22,518 nucleotides of DNA from Trichomonas tenax (GCA_023091735.1 JALKBU010000853.1:1-22518), one strand, 5' to 3'; numbered from the stretch's first letter, positions 1 to 8,184 are shown. Notes: generated by a model from the letters alone, not told the origin. Translations and numbers: made by a program.

Positions 1-144
1 CTGTTCACTTTTAAAATTTGGAATGAAACAAGCTGTTACTGTTGCGAAAAGGAGACCGGCGACAAAAACAGTGATCAACTTGCGTTCAGGAAGGAAGTCG
101 TTGCTGTGACCACTCCTTTCCCGACGTAGCTGTCGCACATGAAT
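1..144 (-). CDS. Partial membrane-anchored protein, N-terminal part only
   Basis: On the minus strand a frame stays open from a stop at 145-147 to the left edge. It reads through a basic stretch (RRERSGHSND, PERK) into one hydrophobic segment of about 18 residues (TVFVAGLLFATVTACFI). This is the layout of a type II signal anchor, with the rest of the protein expected in the lumen or outside. The composition is clearly richer in G and C than the flanking DNA, which supports coding. No in-frame ATG lies between the stop and the membrane segment; the only nearby ATG (138-140) is in another frame that ends within about 20 codons. The start is therefore broken, mis-sequenced or non-standard. The product cannot be named; a Golgi glycosyltransferase anchor is one possibility. 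Confidence 0.45.
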   Translation of the reverse strand, partial: MHVRQLRRERSGHSNDFLPERKLITVFVAGLLFATVTACFIPNFKSEQ

Positions 145-1292
145 TCAACTAATTAAAATTCCGCCCATTCCTATTTAGATCCATAATAAATATAATAGAC
201 CCCATATATCATAACCTTATTTATAATGCTTTCTTATTTCGATGTCACATTAACTTACAACCAACTTTAAACATAAAAATATACTACAAAGTTCTTTGTC
301 TATAAATTGCATCACAAATGAAGTCTAGAAGTGATTAATTAATAAAATGATTGAATATTTCTTTAATAATGTATCGACAATTATGTGGAATTATCGAAAT
401 TCAGTAGAAATATCGGTTTGTGAGAGAGCCGGATGGTTTTTTATAGGATTGATGATATTTGAAAATAATATTGATATTTGGGGATTATGGATGTAAAATT
501 CAATTAGCCATTAAGAATAATGACTGTGGCGAGGTATTTGGAAGAAAATAATGAATGATATTGGAAAATTTAGAATTTCATTTGGTATTTACTGATTTTT
601 CTTTGATGTGATAGATTATAAAATTCGAAGAATAATGATTGAAGAAAGAATTTTGTCTGAATGTTAACTGAACACCAGCGATAAAAATTAATTTGATCAA
701 TAGTTGTGAATTATCACTTGGTTGTAATGGAAATGCGATATCATATATAAGCAATAGTGTTATCCAATGCTTCCAACCTTGAGTTGAATATAATTTCGCT
801 AATTCAATTTGGCCAACAACTAAAAATAACGAGATTGACGACAAACTTCGTGAGTGTAGCAATAGCAAGTTCATCTGAGTGTATTCATAAATCTGTTGCT
901 TTTGTTTTTGATGTTTTTAATTTGTCTAATAATTATCCCAACGATTAATTTCAATTCAATTTCAGCCAATTTGAAGCAGAATCGATGTAATGCATAGTGA
1001 TGTTATTTATAATAGCTTAGTTAAGTTCTCCGTGAATAGAATTTCTGCGAATCCACCTGAAGCTACAGATGTGAATGTTCTTCTTCGAATTTTCAAAACT
1101 TTAGATTTAAGCTTTTTCGAGGAAGTTGTTTACTGCCAAGAAATCATAAAAGGAGAAACATTAAATCAAGTTCTCATTGTAGTGATATTACTTTTTTTTT
1201 CATAATTCAGTGTGTTCAAATTGATGCCAATAGCAAAAACATTTCTAATTATAAATAAACAAAAAAAATAGTATTTAAATAATAACAAAATA
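145..1292. other. Intergenic region, 1.1 kb, mostly featureless
   Basis: AT-rich DNA between the left-edge gene and the 3' end of the TBC gene. Short open frames exist on both strands near 580-950, overlap each other and show no recognisable domain. I found no tRNA, rRNA or strong repeat. The only frame with protein-like composition is listed separately (990-1205). Confidence 0.5.
990..1205 (+). CDS. Short open frame, unrecognised
   Basis: A 71-codon frame with an ATG start. Its middle part (NPPEATDVNVLL, LDLSFFEEVVYC) has a fairly normal amino-acid mix, while the end (VLIVVILLFFS) is what AT-rich non-coding DNA would give. No domain is recognised. An open frame of this length is expected by chance at this base composition. 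It may be a remnant of a larger gene whose 3' part was lost, or spurious. Confidence 0.2.
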   Translation: MHSDVIYNSLVKFSVNRISANPPEATDVNVLLRIFKTLDLSFFEEVVYCQEIIKGETLNQVLIVVILLFFS

Positions 1293-2882
1293 TCATTTGA
1301 GCTTCATGAATCGAGGCTTGTATCCACTGTGAGCTGTGTTCCACATGATTGGCATGTTGATGGAGTCCTGTTCTTCTTTAGGAAGTGTCTTCACTTTCTC
1401 GCTAATCGAAAGAGAGAGATTGATAATTGATTTAACGTCAGCATTCTGCAAGAAACCATCTGTTATTCCCATAACTTCGGAAATAGATCCATCAGTTCTC
1501 ACGAGCATCTTAGGGAAGAGCAGGAGAAGAATTGATGTCAACATGTATCGAGGGAAAACGTGTGGACACGAAGATGTTAGAATTGCATCCCAGCAACGGA
1601 GTAAATCATTCCTCTTAAAGTCTCTTTTGAAAAGCAAAATATATGGAGAGAACAGGAATATCATATCCTTCTGCTCTCCCATGATGCTTTTAAGTGGTTT
1701 ATGGATGAGGCAAGCGAGGTGTGCAATCTTTTCTAAGACGAAATTTCGTGTGTGCTCGAGGTCACCAAATATTCTGTCTTGCTGCGTTATGTTCATTATT
1801 GCAACATAACACCAAAAGATAAAGCTAGAAGTGTGGTCAAAGTCCCTTTTAACATCGTCAAAGAATGTTGCAATCCTTGATTTCTTGTCCCAGTTCTTGA
1901 TAAATAACATAATGAGAACTGTTGCAATATCCGCCATTCCTTGAACATATCCACAGTTCCTGTTGTAGTAAGCATACAATCTCAGAATATTCCTGAGTAA
2001 GTCGAGGTTTGGATGATCATCTTCCATGAACTCAGGGAGATTCCTGTCGTTTCTTTTTACATCGTTTTCGCTGACATGAATGATATCACTGAGTTGTCGC
2101 GAATTTTCAATTTGTTCTCTCGTCAATAAACTCCATTGTTTCTTGATCATTAAGTACTCTTCGAACTTCTGCTTCAAGTTCTGCTCCTTCTCAGACTCGC
2201 TGGAGTACAATCCGAATATAATCGGCCACGCCCAAGGACGCCCATCATCTGTTAAACCTCTCGTTGCGATTTCATTAAATGCTGTGTTGACTTCCAACTC
2301 TTTCATGTATTCATTGAACTCTTCACGCGTTACTGGTGGTGGAGGAGATATGGAAGGATTGTAGTTCAACGATTTGAGGATTTTATTATGCTGTTGAATT
2401 AAAACGAGATTTTTCGGGTCAAGCTGGGAATTTGGAATATACCCGAACACATCTACATCGTAATTCGATTTCTTTTTCTGAACTTCGTATTTTATTCGTG
2501 ATACTCCAGATGTTTTTCCAGGCGCGAGAACTTTCTTATATTCGAGAAATTCGAACATATGACAGACTAAATTGAAGCATTTTCTATCGAAAGTGAACCA
2601 AGGAAGATGAGAAGAGTCGGTCAGATCAATTAAAAGCTGAATAATGTTCAAACCACTGCGTTTTCGTGTCAAAATTGCTAGATGACTGAAATTTATAGAC
2701 AAATCAGTGGGAACATTTTTATCTTCGAGCATTTTTTTATCGAGATTTTTATTTGGTGTCCAATTAAACGAATAATTTTGCTGATTGTCTTTGGCAAGCG
2801 AAAATTCACCGTATATATGGTCACCAGAAGCAATGTCGAATGATGTGTTGGGAAAAATAAAAACTTTCATAAATTTTGACAT
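1293..2882 (-). CDS. TBC-domain Rab GTPase-activating protein (TBC1D15/Gyp7-like)
   Basis: TBC proteins stimulate GTP hydrolysis by Rab GTPases and so switch off vesicle-traffic steps at membranes. The 529-residue product has the family motifs in order. RGLTDDGRPWAW (about 208-219) matches the RxxxW start of the domain. DVKRNDR (274-280) matches the IxxDxxR motif, with Arg277 as the likely arginine finger. GYVQGM (311-316) carries the glutamine finger Gln314. Both catalytic residues are kept, so activity is expected; the usual Thr after the Arg is Asn278. Residues 1-150 look like the Rab-binding N-terminal region of TBC1D15/Gyp7 proteins, and a short proline run (about 180-183) links the parts. 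The start is the ATG at 2880-2882; Met5 is an alternative. It is transcribed divergently from the ankyrin gene at 3288. Rab specificity cannot be read from the sequence. Confidence 0.93.
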   Translation of the reverse strand: MSKFMKVFIFPNTSFDIASGDHIYGEFSLAKDNQQNYSFNWTPNKNLDKKMLEDKNVPTDLSINFSHLAILTRKRSGLNIIQLLIDLTDSSHLPWFTFDRKCFNLVCHMFEFLEYKKVLAPGKTSGVSRIKYEVQKKKSNYDVDVFGYIPNSQLDPKNLVLIQQHNKILKSLNYNPSISPPPPVTREEFNEYMKELEVNTAFNEIATRGLTDDGRPWAWPIIFGLYSSESEKEQNLKQKFEEYLMIKKQWSLLTREQIENSRQLSDIIHVSENDVKRNDRNLPEFMEDDHPNLDLLRNILRLYAYYNRNCGYVQGMADIATVLIMLFIKNWDKKSRIATFFDDVKRDFDHTSSFIFWCYVAIMNITQQDRIFGDLEHTRNFVLEKIAHLACLIHKPLKSIMGEQKDMIFLFSPYILLFKRDFKRNDLLRCWDAILTSSCPHVFPRYMLTSILLLLFPKMLVRTDGSISEVMGITDGFLQNADVKSIINLSLSISEKVKTLPKEEQDSINMPIMWNTAHSGYKPRFMKLK

Positions 2883-2903
2883 ATAACATTACATAAAATT
2901 TCA

Positions 2904-3077
2904 TGTCATATAAAATAATACATTAAAAATTACATGACATATTTGAATCCTTTTCACAAATTTACATGACAAAATATAACAAATTATGACATGTAAAGGT
3001 ATCTTTTCGGCAAATAAACTATTTTATGTCATTTAACTTTACACGACATAAATCATGATTCAGATATTTACATGACA
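2904..3077. promoter_or_regulatory. Cluster of TTTACATGACA-type motifs in a divergent intergenic region
   Basis: Exact copies of TTTACATGACA lie at 2961-2971 and 3067-3077 (+). One-mismatch copies lie at 2904-2914 (-, TTTATATGACA), 2929-2939 (+, ATTACATGACA), 2987-2997 (-, TTTACATGTCA) and 3038-3048 (+, TTTACACGACA). Six copies in 174 bases sit between two divergent start codons, the nearest 22 bases before the TBC ATG. The layout suits a shared regulatory site, but no binding protein is known to me and the role is inferred. Confidence 0.4.
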
Positions 3078-3152
3078 GATGTTAGCAAAAATTGAGATGT
3101 TTATTTATAATTTTACAAATAAAGTTTTTGATAATTTCGTTTGGCAAAATAA

Positions 3153-3240
3153 TTATTCATGCGCATTCAATTCAAATTTTCCGAGCTTTCAAATGAATAA
3201 TACTCTATTAAGTATATGTTAATTGAAGGCGCATGAATAA
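3153..3240. repeat. 20-bp inverted repeat with 48-bp spacer
   Basis: TTATTCATGCGCATTCAATT (3153-3172) and AATTGAAGGCGCATGAATAA (3221-3240) are reverse complements except at one position. The arms contain a GCGC core that stands out in AT-rich DNA. The pair ends 47 bases before the ankyrin ATG. It could be a very small palindromic element, a cruciform or part of a regulatory region. Confidence 0.7.
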
Positions 3241-3278
3241 AAATATACAGCCACTTTTTGAGCGAAGCTGTATATTTT
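3240..3278. repeat. 12-bp perfect stem, 15-base loop hairpin upstream of ankyrin gene
   Basis: AAAATATACAGC (3240-3251) and GCTGTATATTTT (3267-3278) are exact reverse complements around the loop CACTTTTTGAGCGAA. The structure abuts the larger inverted repeat and ends 9 bases before the ATG at 3288. It lies either in the promoter or in a short 5' leader, where it could affect translation. The loop holds CACTTTTT, which also occurs before the ankyrin gene at 15440 and could act as an initiator variant. Confidence 0.6.
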
Positions 3279-3287
3279 ATAATTTTA

Positions 3288-4814
3288 ATGTTTCAGTTTG
3301 AACAATTTTTGATCGATAATGGGATAAATGTCTCTGAAGAAATCAGGCAATTTCTGAAATTGTTTGAGATGATTGACAATATAAGTCAAGATAATTATAA
3401 TGAAGTACTGGATTTGATCAAAAGTTTCGATCTAAACTATTCAAGACTCATTGGCACATACATTTTAGACACTGCGGATAAACTGCCTCGAACAGCCTCG
3501 TTGATTTACACCCTTTTCAAAGAATTTTGTATTCATTTCAAAATTTATATTGGATTGGATTGTGCGCCACAGACTTCCACATATATAATATGTAAGCTCA
3601 TCCAAGATCAATATTTTAATACCAAAGATCAACGTACTATTAAACAATATTCAAAAGCAATAGTATTGGAATATCCTGAAACTTCAGTTCAACACTGCAT
3701 TATAAATGATGATTTAGAAGGCTTTCAAAAATGCGTACTTAATAACTTTGACATCGGCATTACTCCAGGACCTATTGACGGTTTATTCTTTGGAGGAAAT
3801 TCATATTCTCTATTGCAATACTGTGCATGCTATGGTTCTATTCAATGTTTCAAATATTGCTTATTAAATCACGGCGAAAAGCCATTACAATTCTTACAAA
3901 AAACGCCACCTATTGAAATAGCTGCAGTTTATGGCGGCAACACAGAAATCATTGCTTTATTAGAACAAAAAGGAATCAGTTTTGCCAGCAATGAATGCCT
4001 TGAAGCTGCTGTTTTAACTCGAAGAAATTCAATTGCAAAGTGGATATCTGAGATTGCAGAGATTCAAATGAGTGATTATAATGATAAGTTTATGAAGTTT
4101 TCATGCAACTTCTTATATTTATTGTATTTCGCTAACCACAATGAAATTGATCAAGAAATAATTGACTTTATTGCATTAATGGGCTTTGATTGCATGTATT
4201 ATCATCTTACAAAAGGAGATGATCTTAGATATAGACATAACGCAACTATTTATCTCAAAGCAGTAAATTCCGGGAATGTAAGTTTTGTGGAGTATCTTTT
4301 AGAGCATAAATACGCAACAAAAATACAGTACCATTTCACTCATTTATTTGATTCAATTCAATCAATCAAAATGATAGAATGCCTTTCAAAACATGGAATT
4401 AAGCCTCAAAAGAGCTTTTATGGGAACTATTTCAAGCAAATTTTTAATTCAGGTAATATGGATTTAATTAATTATTTCTTGAATGACAATGAACTCATCG
4501 AAGTGGTAAAAAATGATAAAGAAAAAACCCCTGTACGAGATGTCACATTCTTACACATTGCTGCACATTTCGATGAACCATCTTTAATTAAATTTATTCT
4601 CTCCACAGTTAACTGCCCTGAAAAATATATAGATAGAGTTGGTCCATATGGCCAAACAGCGCTGATAATTGCATGTGAATATAATTGTCCAAATACAGCT
4701 CAGGAATTGATAAACAATGGCGCAGACATCTCTAAAAAGGACATGAACGGTTTCGATGCAAAGCATTATGCGTCAAGCAATGGATTTTACTATGGAATTT
4801 TTGATGATTGCTAA
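3288..4814 (+). CDS. Ankyrin-repeat protein of the DUF3447 type
   Basis: The 508-residue product begins at the ATG at 3288; the frame is open upstream but only to a TTG. Residues 1-125 are a helical N-terminal region (FLIDNGINVSEEIRQFLKLF) of the kind that precedes ankyrin repeats in parabasalid and Entamoeba families. Residues about 130-260 have the DUF3447 pattern (LLQYCACYGSIQCFKYCLLN; EIAAVYGGNTEIIALLEQKG). The clearest repeats are at the C-terminus: TFLHIAAHFDEPSLIKFIL (about 420-438), GQTALIIACEYNCPNTAQEL (455-474), then a partial repeat. No signal peptide or membrane segment is seen. Ankyrin repeats bind other proteins; the partner is unknown. Codon use is more AT-rich than in the TBC gene next door. 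The stop overlaps TAAA, the parabasalid polyadenylation-type context. Two hairpins and a motif cluster precede it. Confidence 0.88.
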   Translation: MFQFEQFLIDNGINVSEEIRQFLKLFEMIDNISQDNYNEVLDLIKSFDLNYSRLIGTYILDTADKLPRTASLIYTLFKEFCIHFKIYIGLDCAPQTSTYIICKLIQDQYFNTKDQRTIKQYSKAIVLEYPETSVQHCIINDDLEGFQKCVLNNFDIGITPGPIDGLFFGGNSYSLLQYCACYGSIQCFKYCLLNHGEKPLQFLQKTPPIEIAAVYGGNTEIIALLEQKGISFASNECLEAAVLTRRNSIAKWISEIAEIQMSDYNDKFMKFSCNFLYLLYFANHNEIDQEIIDFIALMGFDCMYYHLTKGDDLRYRHNATIYLKAVNSGNVSFVEYLLEHKYATKIQYHFTHLFDSIQSIKMIECLSKHGIKPQKSFYGNYFKQIFNSGNMDLINYFLNDNELIEVVKNDKEKTPVRDVTFLHIAAHFDEPSLIKFILSTVNCPEKYIDRVGPYGQTALIIACEYNCPNTAQELINNGADISKKDMNGFDAKHYASSNGFYYGIFDDC

Positions 4815-5508
4815 AATTTTTGTTTATTTTCATAAAAATATTATATGCTATGGCTTATTATTTAAAGTGATATACGTTGTGCTGTTAAACAAGCGATTAC
4901 GAATTAAATCGATTAATTTTATCGATTATTATCGAAATCATTAAGCAATTTTCATATCAATATATCGAGAAAGAAGTATATTACACGTCTCAAGTCTCAC
5001 AATTCAATATCTTTTATCTTACTCACCAAAAACAGCTTCAATTCACTACAGTAAAAATACTGTGAAAAATTGAGACAAAAGTCACTTTGGAATTGATCCT
5101 TTTCGCTGTTATCATCAAAAATGTATTAGGTAACATGGGCCGATTCTATTTTTAGAGTTTAAGCTCGGAACCAAAACATTCAATTTGCTGGCATATATTA
5201 TATATTTACATGACAAATTCCATCTTTCAAAAATTTACATGACAATTTTGGATAAAATTGACAGTCTTCAATTCAAAATTTTACTATTTTGCTATGTTTT
5301 AGTGATGTATATCCGGAGATTTTCCAACCGCTTTTCACACTCAAAATAAATTTTATGAAGTCTAGTGAGCTATTAATATACAGTATTTTTAACAAATATT
5401 ATTTTGTGAAGAAAACGGTTTTGTAATTACATCGAGATTTGTAGAATACAGATTGCGATTTTAATTGATATAATAATGATTGATATATAATATGCTATCT
5501 ATGGTTAA
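4815..5508. other. Intergenic region between ankyrin gene and Myb pseudogene
   Basis: No gene is seen. The stretch holds two exact TTTACATGACA copies (listed separately) and a small hairpin around 5045-5063 (ACAGTA, four A, TACTGT, with partial extension on both sides). The rest is AT-rich and without clear structure. Confidence 0.5.
5205..5244 (+). promoter_or_regulatory. Two exact TTTACATGACA motifs, 29 bp apart
   Basis: Exact copies lie at 5205-5215 and 5234-5244, same strand, both preceded by A and followed by A. They are about 390 bases after the ankyrin stop and about 270 bases before the Myb pseudogene. The role is inferred only from recurrence near genes in this window. Confidence 0.4.
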
Positions 5509-5889
5509 ATTTGGGTATTTTTGTCTATCACTCTGTTTGCAAGCAGCTCTCTTCCTAAGAACAAATTCTCTGATGCAGAGGATAACAAGCTTCGCCATGC
5601 CGTCATTCAGTATGGCACTGGTAACTGGAAGCTCATCTCAAAGTTGATGAATGGCAGGAATGCGAGACAATGCAAGGACAGATGGGAGAAATACCTCTCT
5701 CCAAACATCAACTGGAAGCGATTCTCTGTCGAGGATGGCATAGAGCTCCTCATGTGCTACAATCTTTACGGTCCAAACTAGATGAAGATATCTAAGCATT
5801 TCCAGGGAACAGATATCAGCAATAAGTCTAGATATGTTATCAATAGGCTTTCAAGCTATATTTTAACAATCTTTCAATGGCTTAGTTGA
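5509..5889 (+). pseudogene. Broken R2R3 Myb DNA-binding protein
   Basis: Parabasalid Myb proteins are small transcription factors with two Myb repeats. The first repeat is well preserved: KFSDAEDNKLRHAVIQYGTG, then NWKLISKLMNGRNARQCKDR and WEKYLSPN (about 5560-5718), with the RQCKDRW recognition-helix signature. The second repeat starts FSVEDGIELLMCYNLYGPN and is cut by TAG at 5779-5781, exactly where the family has Trp (TGG). The same frame then continues MKISKHFQGTDIS and NKSRYVINRL to a TGA at 5887-5889, completing the second repeat. There is also no in-frame ATG before the first repeat: the frame opens just after a TAA at 5506-5508. Codons are G/C-rich and biased, so loss looks recent, unless the sequence has errors. 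Confidence 0.85.
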
Positions 5890-6039
5890 TTGGTGAGTTT
5901 GTGGAAGTTCTTTACAGTAAATATATTTTGAAGTTATATATGATATTGAAATTAAAGGCCGTAAATACTATCAATTTAAACGAAAACAACAACACATGAT
6001 AAATTTAATCAAATACAACTAAATATATTAGATTTCAAA

Positions 6040-6516
6040 TTACTCCCAGAATTTCGGCAAAGGAGTAGTCATAATACTACAATTTGTCGGTTCCTTCAAG
6101 TTTATGTCATCATCTATAATAATATTTCTCGCTTCTAAAGACTTTAAGTGATTAATCTGTTTTTTGATCGAGCATCTCATGAGCGCTCTATCTATCATCA
6201 TATCATTTAAACGGGTCTGTTCGAGCCTGATACCACGGAGGCAGCGTTCCGATATCTTCCTCTTACTTTTTCTCGGTATTACGTAAATTCTTTGACCATT
6301 GTGAATGGAATACGAGAGAAAATTCATGTTCCTATCCAATATCTCGCCATTGGAGACGAAAAATACGCTTTGATCGGGGTCCTTGACTAAATTTTCAAGG
6401 ACAGATATTTTTTGATCTATTTTAACGAAGACGCCAACATCGAGGCAGTCAGAGTACACGTGTATTCTGATCGTATCCCCGTTTTGGAAGCTCGAAGATT
6501 GATCTGTATCAATCAT
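6040..6516 (-). CDS. Small protein with a ubiquitin-like N-terminal fold, unrecognised family
   Basis: A 158-residue product from the ATG at 6514-6516; the frame is open four codons further only to a TTG. Residues about 14-81 read like a beta-grasp domain: DTIRIHVYSDCL (strand), KISVLENLVKD (helix region), SVFFVSNGEILDRN (strand with the hairpin seen in ubiquitin-like domains) and YSIHNGQRIYVIP (the final ubiquitin-like strand). A basic segment PRKSKRK follows, then a helical region (about 88-130) and an acidic and polar tail. No C-terminal Gly-Gly is present, so it is unlikely to be a conjugated modifier; a fixed ubiquitin-like domain used for binding is more likely. The assignment is by pattern only. 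No initiator motif is evident just upstream. Confidence 0.65.
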   Translation of the reverse strand: MIDTDQSSSFQNGDTIRIHVYSDCLDVGVFVKIDQKISVLENLVKDPDQSVFFVSNGEILDRNMNFLSYSIHNGQRIYVIPRKSKRKISERCLRGIRLEQTRLNDMMIDRALMRCSIKKQINHLKSLEARNIIIDDDINLKEPTNCSIMTTPLPKFWE

Positions 6517-6694
6517 TTTTTGATGCAATTAAAAAAATAGTTATCTGCAATTCGATCACTTCACATTTTATTTATTTTTGAAATATAGAGCTTTTAAGTG
6601 ATGAAAAGCCGAAAAACACCGGAAATTTCGATTTTCGTGTGGCAAATTTGTTTTATTAAACTTTTGCCCTTTTATTGAGGATTAAAAAAGCGGC

Positions 6695-6710
6695 AAGTCT
6701 CCGGAGACTT
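6695..6710. repeat. 16-bp perfect palindrome in a G/C-rich islet
   Basis: AAGTCTCCGGAGACTT equals its own reverse complement. It lies about 180 bases upstream of the ubiquitin-like gene start (minus strand). A second small stem, GGGG-CTAA-CCCC, follows at 6735-6746. Both stand out because the surrounding DNA is very AT-rich. A dimeric-factor site or a relic of an inserted element are possible. Confidence 0.6.
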
Positions 6711-6799
6711 CCTGACTTTGCCTAAGAAATTCCAGGGGCTAACCCCAACATGTTACATCCGAAAAATAAAACCCTATTATAATCCTAAATACTTTATAA

Positions 6800-6813
6800 T
6801 GTAACATGTTACA
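6800..6813. repeat. 14-bp perfect palindrome with a partial second copy
   Basis: TGTAACATGTTACA is self-complementary. The 11-mer AACATGTTACA inside it also occurs at 6747-6757, exactly 56 bases upstream and directly after the G/C-rich islet. The spacing and symmetry resemble paired operator-type sites, but function is not shown. Confidence 0.5.
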
Positions 6814-7145
6814 ATACTACTAGTATATTTCGTTTTGTCCCTTAAATTTATAAGTCGCAAATTTTATTGCATCTTTAGATTCAATGTAATGCGTATGATA
6901 TAAAATGTATATAAACTTCCGCTTCATTTTGTCCAAATCCGGTAGAAAATTGAAATCTTTGAATAAATGTGATAAATATGTTCTCTATATAATATAGATC
7001 TGATTTTTTGATTTTGATTTTCTAAAAAATCATAAAATCACTATTTTGCTAAGAAAATTGTATAATTATAATTGTATTTTCTTTTTATCCAAGATTTTAT
7101 GAAATATTATGAATTGATCTTTAAAAAGGCCTTCATGAGAACTCT

Positions 7146-7183
7146 TTAATTTTTGATTTTGACTATCTAAGGTCAAAAATTAA
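7146..7183. repeat. 11-bp perfect inverted repeat, 16-base loop
   Basis: TTAATTTTTGA (7146-7156) and TCAAAAATTAA (7173-7183) are exact reverse complements. The hairpin lies about 150 bases past the stop codon of the minus-strand membrane protein gene, so it could be in or near its 3' end. It is AT-only apart from one pair, so chance is a fair explanation. Confidence 0.4.
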
Positions 7184-7329
7184 GATTGAAAATTTTTGAT
7201 ATTAGCATCGATTAAAACAGCTCTAAGGAGCATATCAAGTATGAGAGAATGTGAGTCAGAAAAACAAAAGAAAGTTACATACAAAAGAATATTGATTTAC
7301 AAACAAAAAATCGCTTAGCAGTGTATGAA

Positions 7330-7743
7330 TTAAATTTGTACAGGTTGCTCATCTTCGAGCTGAGGGTCGAGCTGCTCGTTGAGCTGACTCTCTATTTTCT
7401 CGTCTTGAAAGTTGTCATCAACTTCTTTCGTGAACATAAAGTATGCGACAGCAACAAGAATGCTAACGCACACAAGAGCGTAGAACATTACCATTGGCGC
7501 TGATGTCAACTGTTGCTTTATCTCTTCTGCAACTGAAAGCGGAATTTCGTTTTCTATTGGTGTCTCGAGTCCATTGTCGAAGCTCTTTCCGATGAATGAT
7601 CTCCTGAATTTTGTAATTGATGGTTTTGGAGTTAAAGTGTAGCGCGGCTTTGCCTTAGATATCGAATTTGCTTGCTCCGTTAATGCGTTTGTGTCTGGAA
7701 GTGTTTCCTTTGTGGCTAACAACAAAGAAAGGAGAATTAACAT
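7330..7743 (-). CDS. Small single-pass type I membrane protein, unrecognised
   Basis: The 137-residue product starts at the ATG at 7741-7743. It begins with a short hydrophobic core (MLILLSLLLA), likely a cleaved signal peptide ending near residues 10-15. A basic, Ser/Thr/Pro-containing region (about 16-80) should face the lumen or outside. A strong membrane helix follows (APMVMFYALVCVSILVAVAY, about 82-101). The cytosolic tail is acidic and rich in Glu, Asp and Gln (QLNEQLDPQLEDEQ). No known domain is recognised. Such small type I proteins can be adhesion or cargo-receptor components, but nothing here decides. A TCATTC initiator-type site lies 13-18 bases upstream, supporting a transcribed gene. 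Confidence 0.75.
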   Translation of the reverse strand: MLILLSLLLATKETLPDTNALTEQANSISKAKPRYTLTPKPSITKFRRSFIGKSFDNGLETPIENEIPLSVAEEIKQQLTSAPMVMFYALVCVSILVAVAYFMFTKEVDDNFQDEKIESQLNEQLDPQLEDEQPVQI

Positions 7744-7755
7744 TATTATTGAATG

Positions 7756-7761
7756 GAATGA
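7756..7761 (-). promoter_or_regulatory. Initiator-like TCATTC before the membrane protein gene
   Basis: On the minus strand TCATTC lies 13-18 bases before the ATG. Trichomonas genes commonly carry an initiator of the form TCA(C/T)(A/T) close to the start codon, with transcription beginning at the A. Position and sequence both fit. Confidence 0.55.
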
Positions 7762-8125
7762 GCGGATTTTTGTAAAGCTCTCAAATAAGAAAATTTGTCA
7801 CGTTTGGGCAGAATTTTTTCATTCTCCTATACTATAATAGTAGAACATAATTATAGCAATAAATCAATTTACCCCCTCAACAGCCATTTATAACCCTCAA
7901 TATGATTCTCCAAGAAAATTTTGGCCTTTGCTTTATGATGTTTGATAAAACAATACTATGTCTAATCTAAATTTCTGCTTGAAATTAGTAAACTCCCAAA
8001 TTAGAAATATATGAATTCGAAATTTTCTTCAAAATTTTCCAAATTTTTGATAAATTTAGAAATGGAATATATAATATTAGCATATCATATGATCATATTG
8101 ATTTTTGCTTTGTAATATCGGAGTA

Positions 8126-8171
8126 TGACACGTAAAATCACAATTTATCGTGTAAATAATTATACATGACA
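8126..8171. promoter_or_regulatory. Motif variants directly before the ankyrin pseudogene
   Basis: TATACATGACA (8161-8171, +) differs from TTTACATGACA by one base and ends 13 bases before the pseudogene ATG. TGACACGTAAA (8126-8136) is a two-mismatch copy on the minus strand, and TCGTGTAAA (8148-8156) is a further partial minus-strand copy. This is the same motif family as at 2904-3077. Confidence 0.35.
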
Positions 8172-8184
8172 AGTAAAATATAAA

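Larger units (their letters stand above)
6517..7329. other. Intergenic region with several inverted repeats
   Basis: About 0.8 kb between two minus-strand genes with no supported gene. It contains a short G/C-rich islet (about 6690-6746) with palindromes, a 14-bp palindrome at 6800-6813 and an 11-bp stem at 7146-7183, each listed separately. The section around 6995-7060 is rich in repeated GATTTT/AAAATC runs that can pair with each other. Confidence 0.5.
7744..8184. other. Intergenic region before the ankyrin pseudogene
   Basis: AT-rich, with no supported gene. It holds the initiator of the membrane protein gene at one end and motif variants at the other (8126-8171). Confidence 0.5.

Noticed and set aside
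578..948. Opposing open frames of 98 (-) and 63 (+) codons
   Set aside because: They overlap on opposite strands, have no domain, and their lengths are expected by chance in AT-rich DNA.
3258..3287. Ten extra codons at the start of the ankyrin gene, from TTG
   Set aside because: A nuclear gene is expected to start at ATG. These codons lie inside the hairpin, and the first ATG is at 3288.
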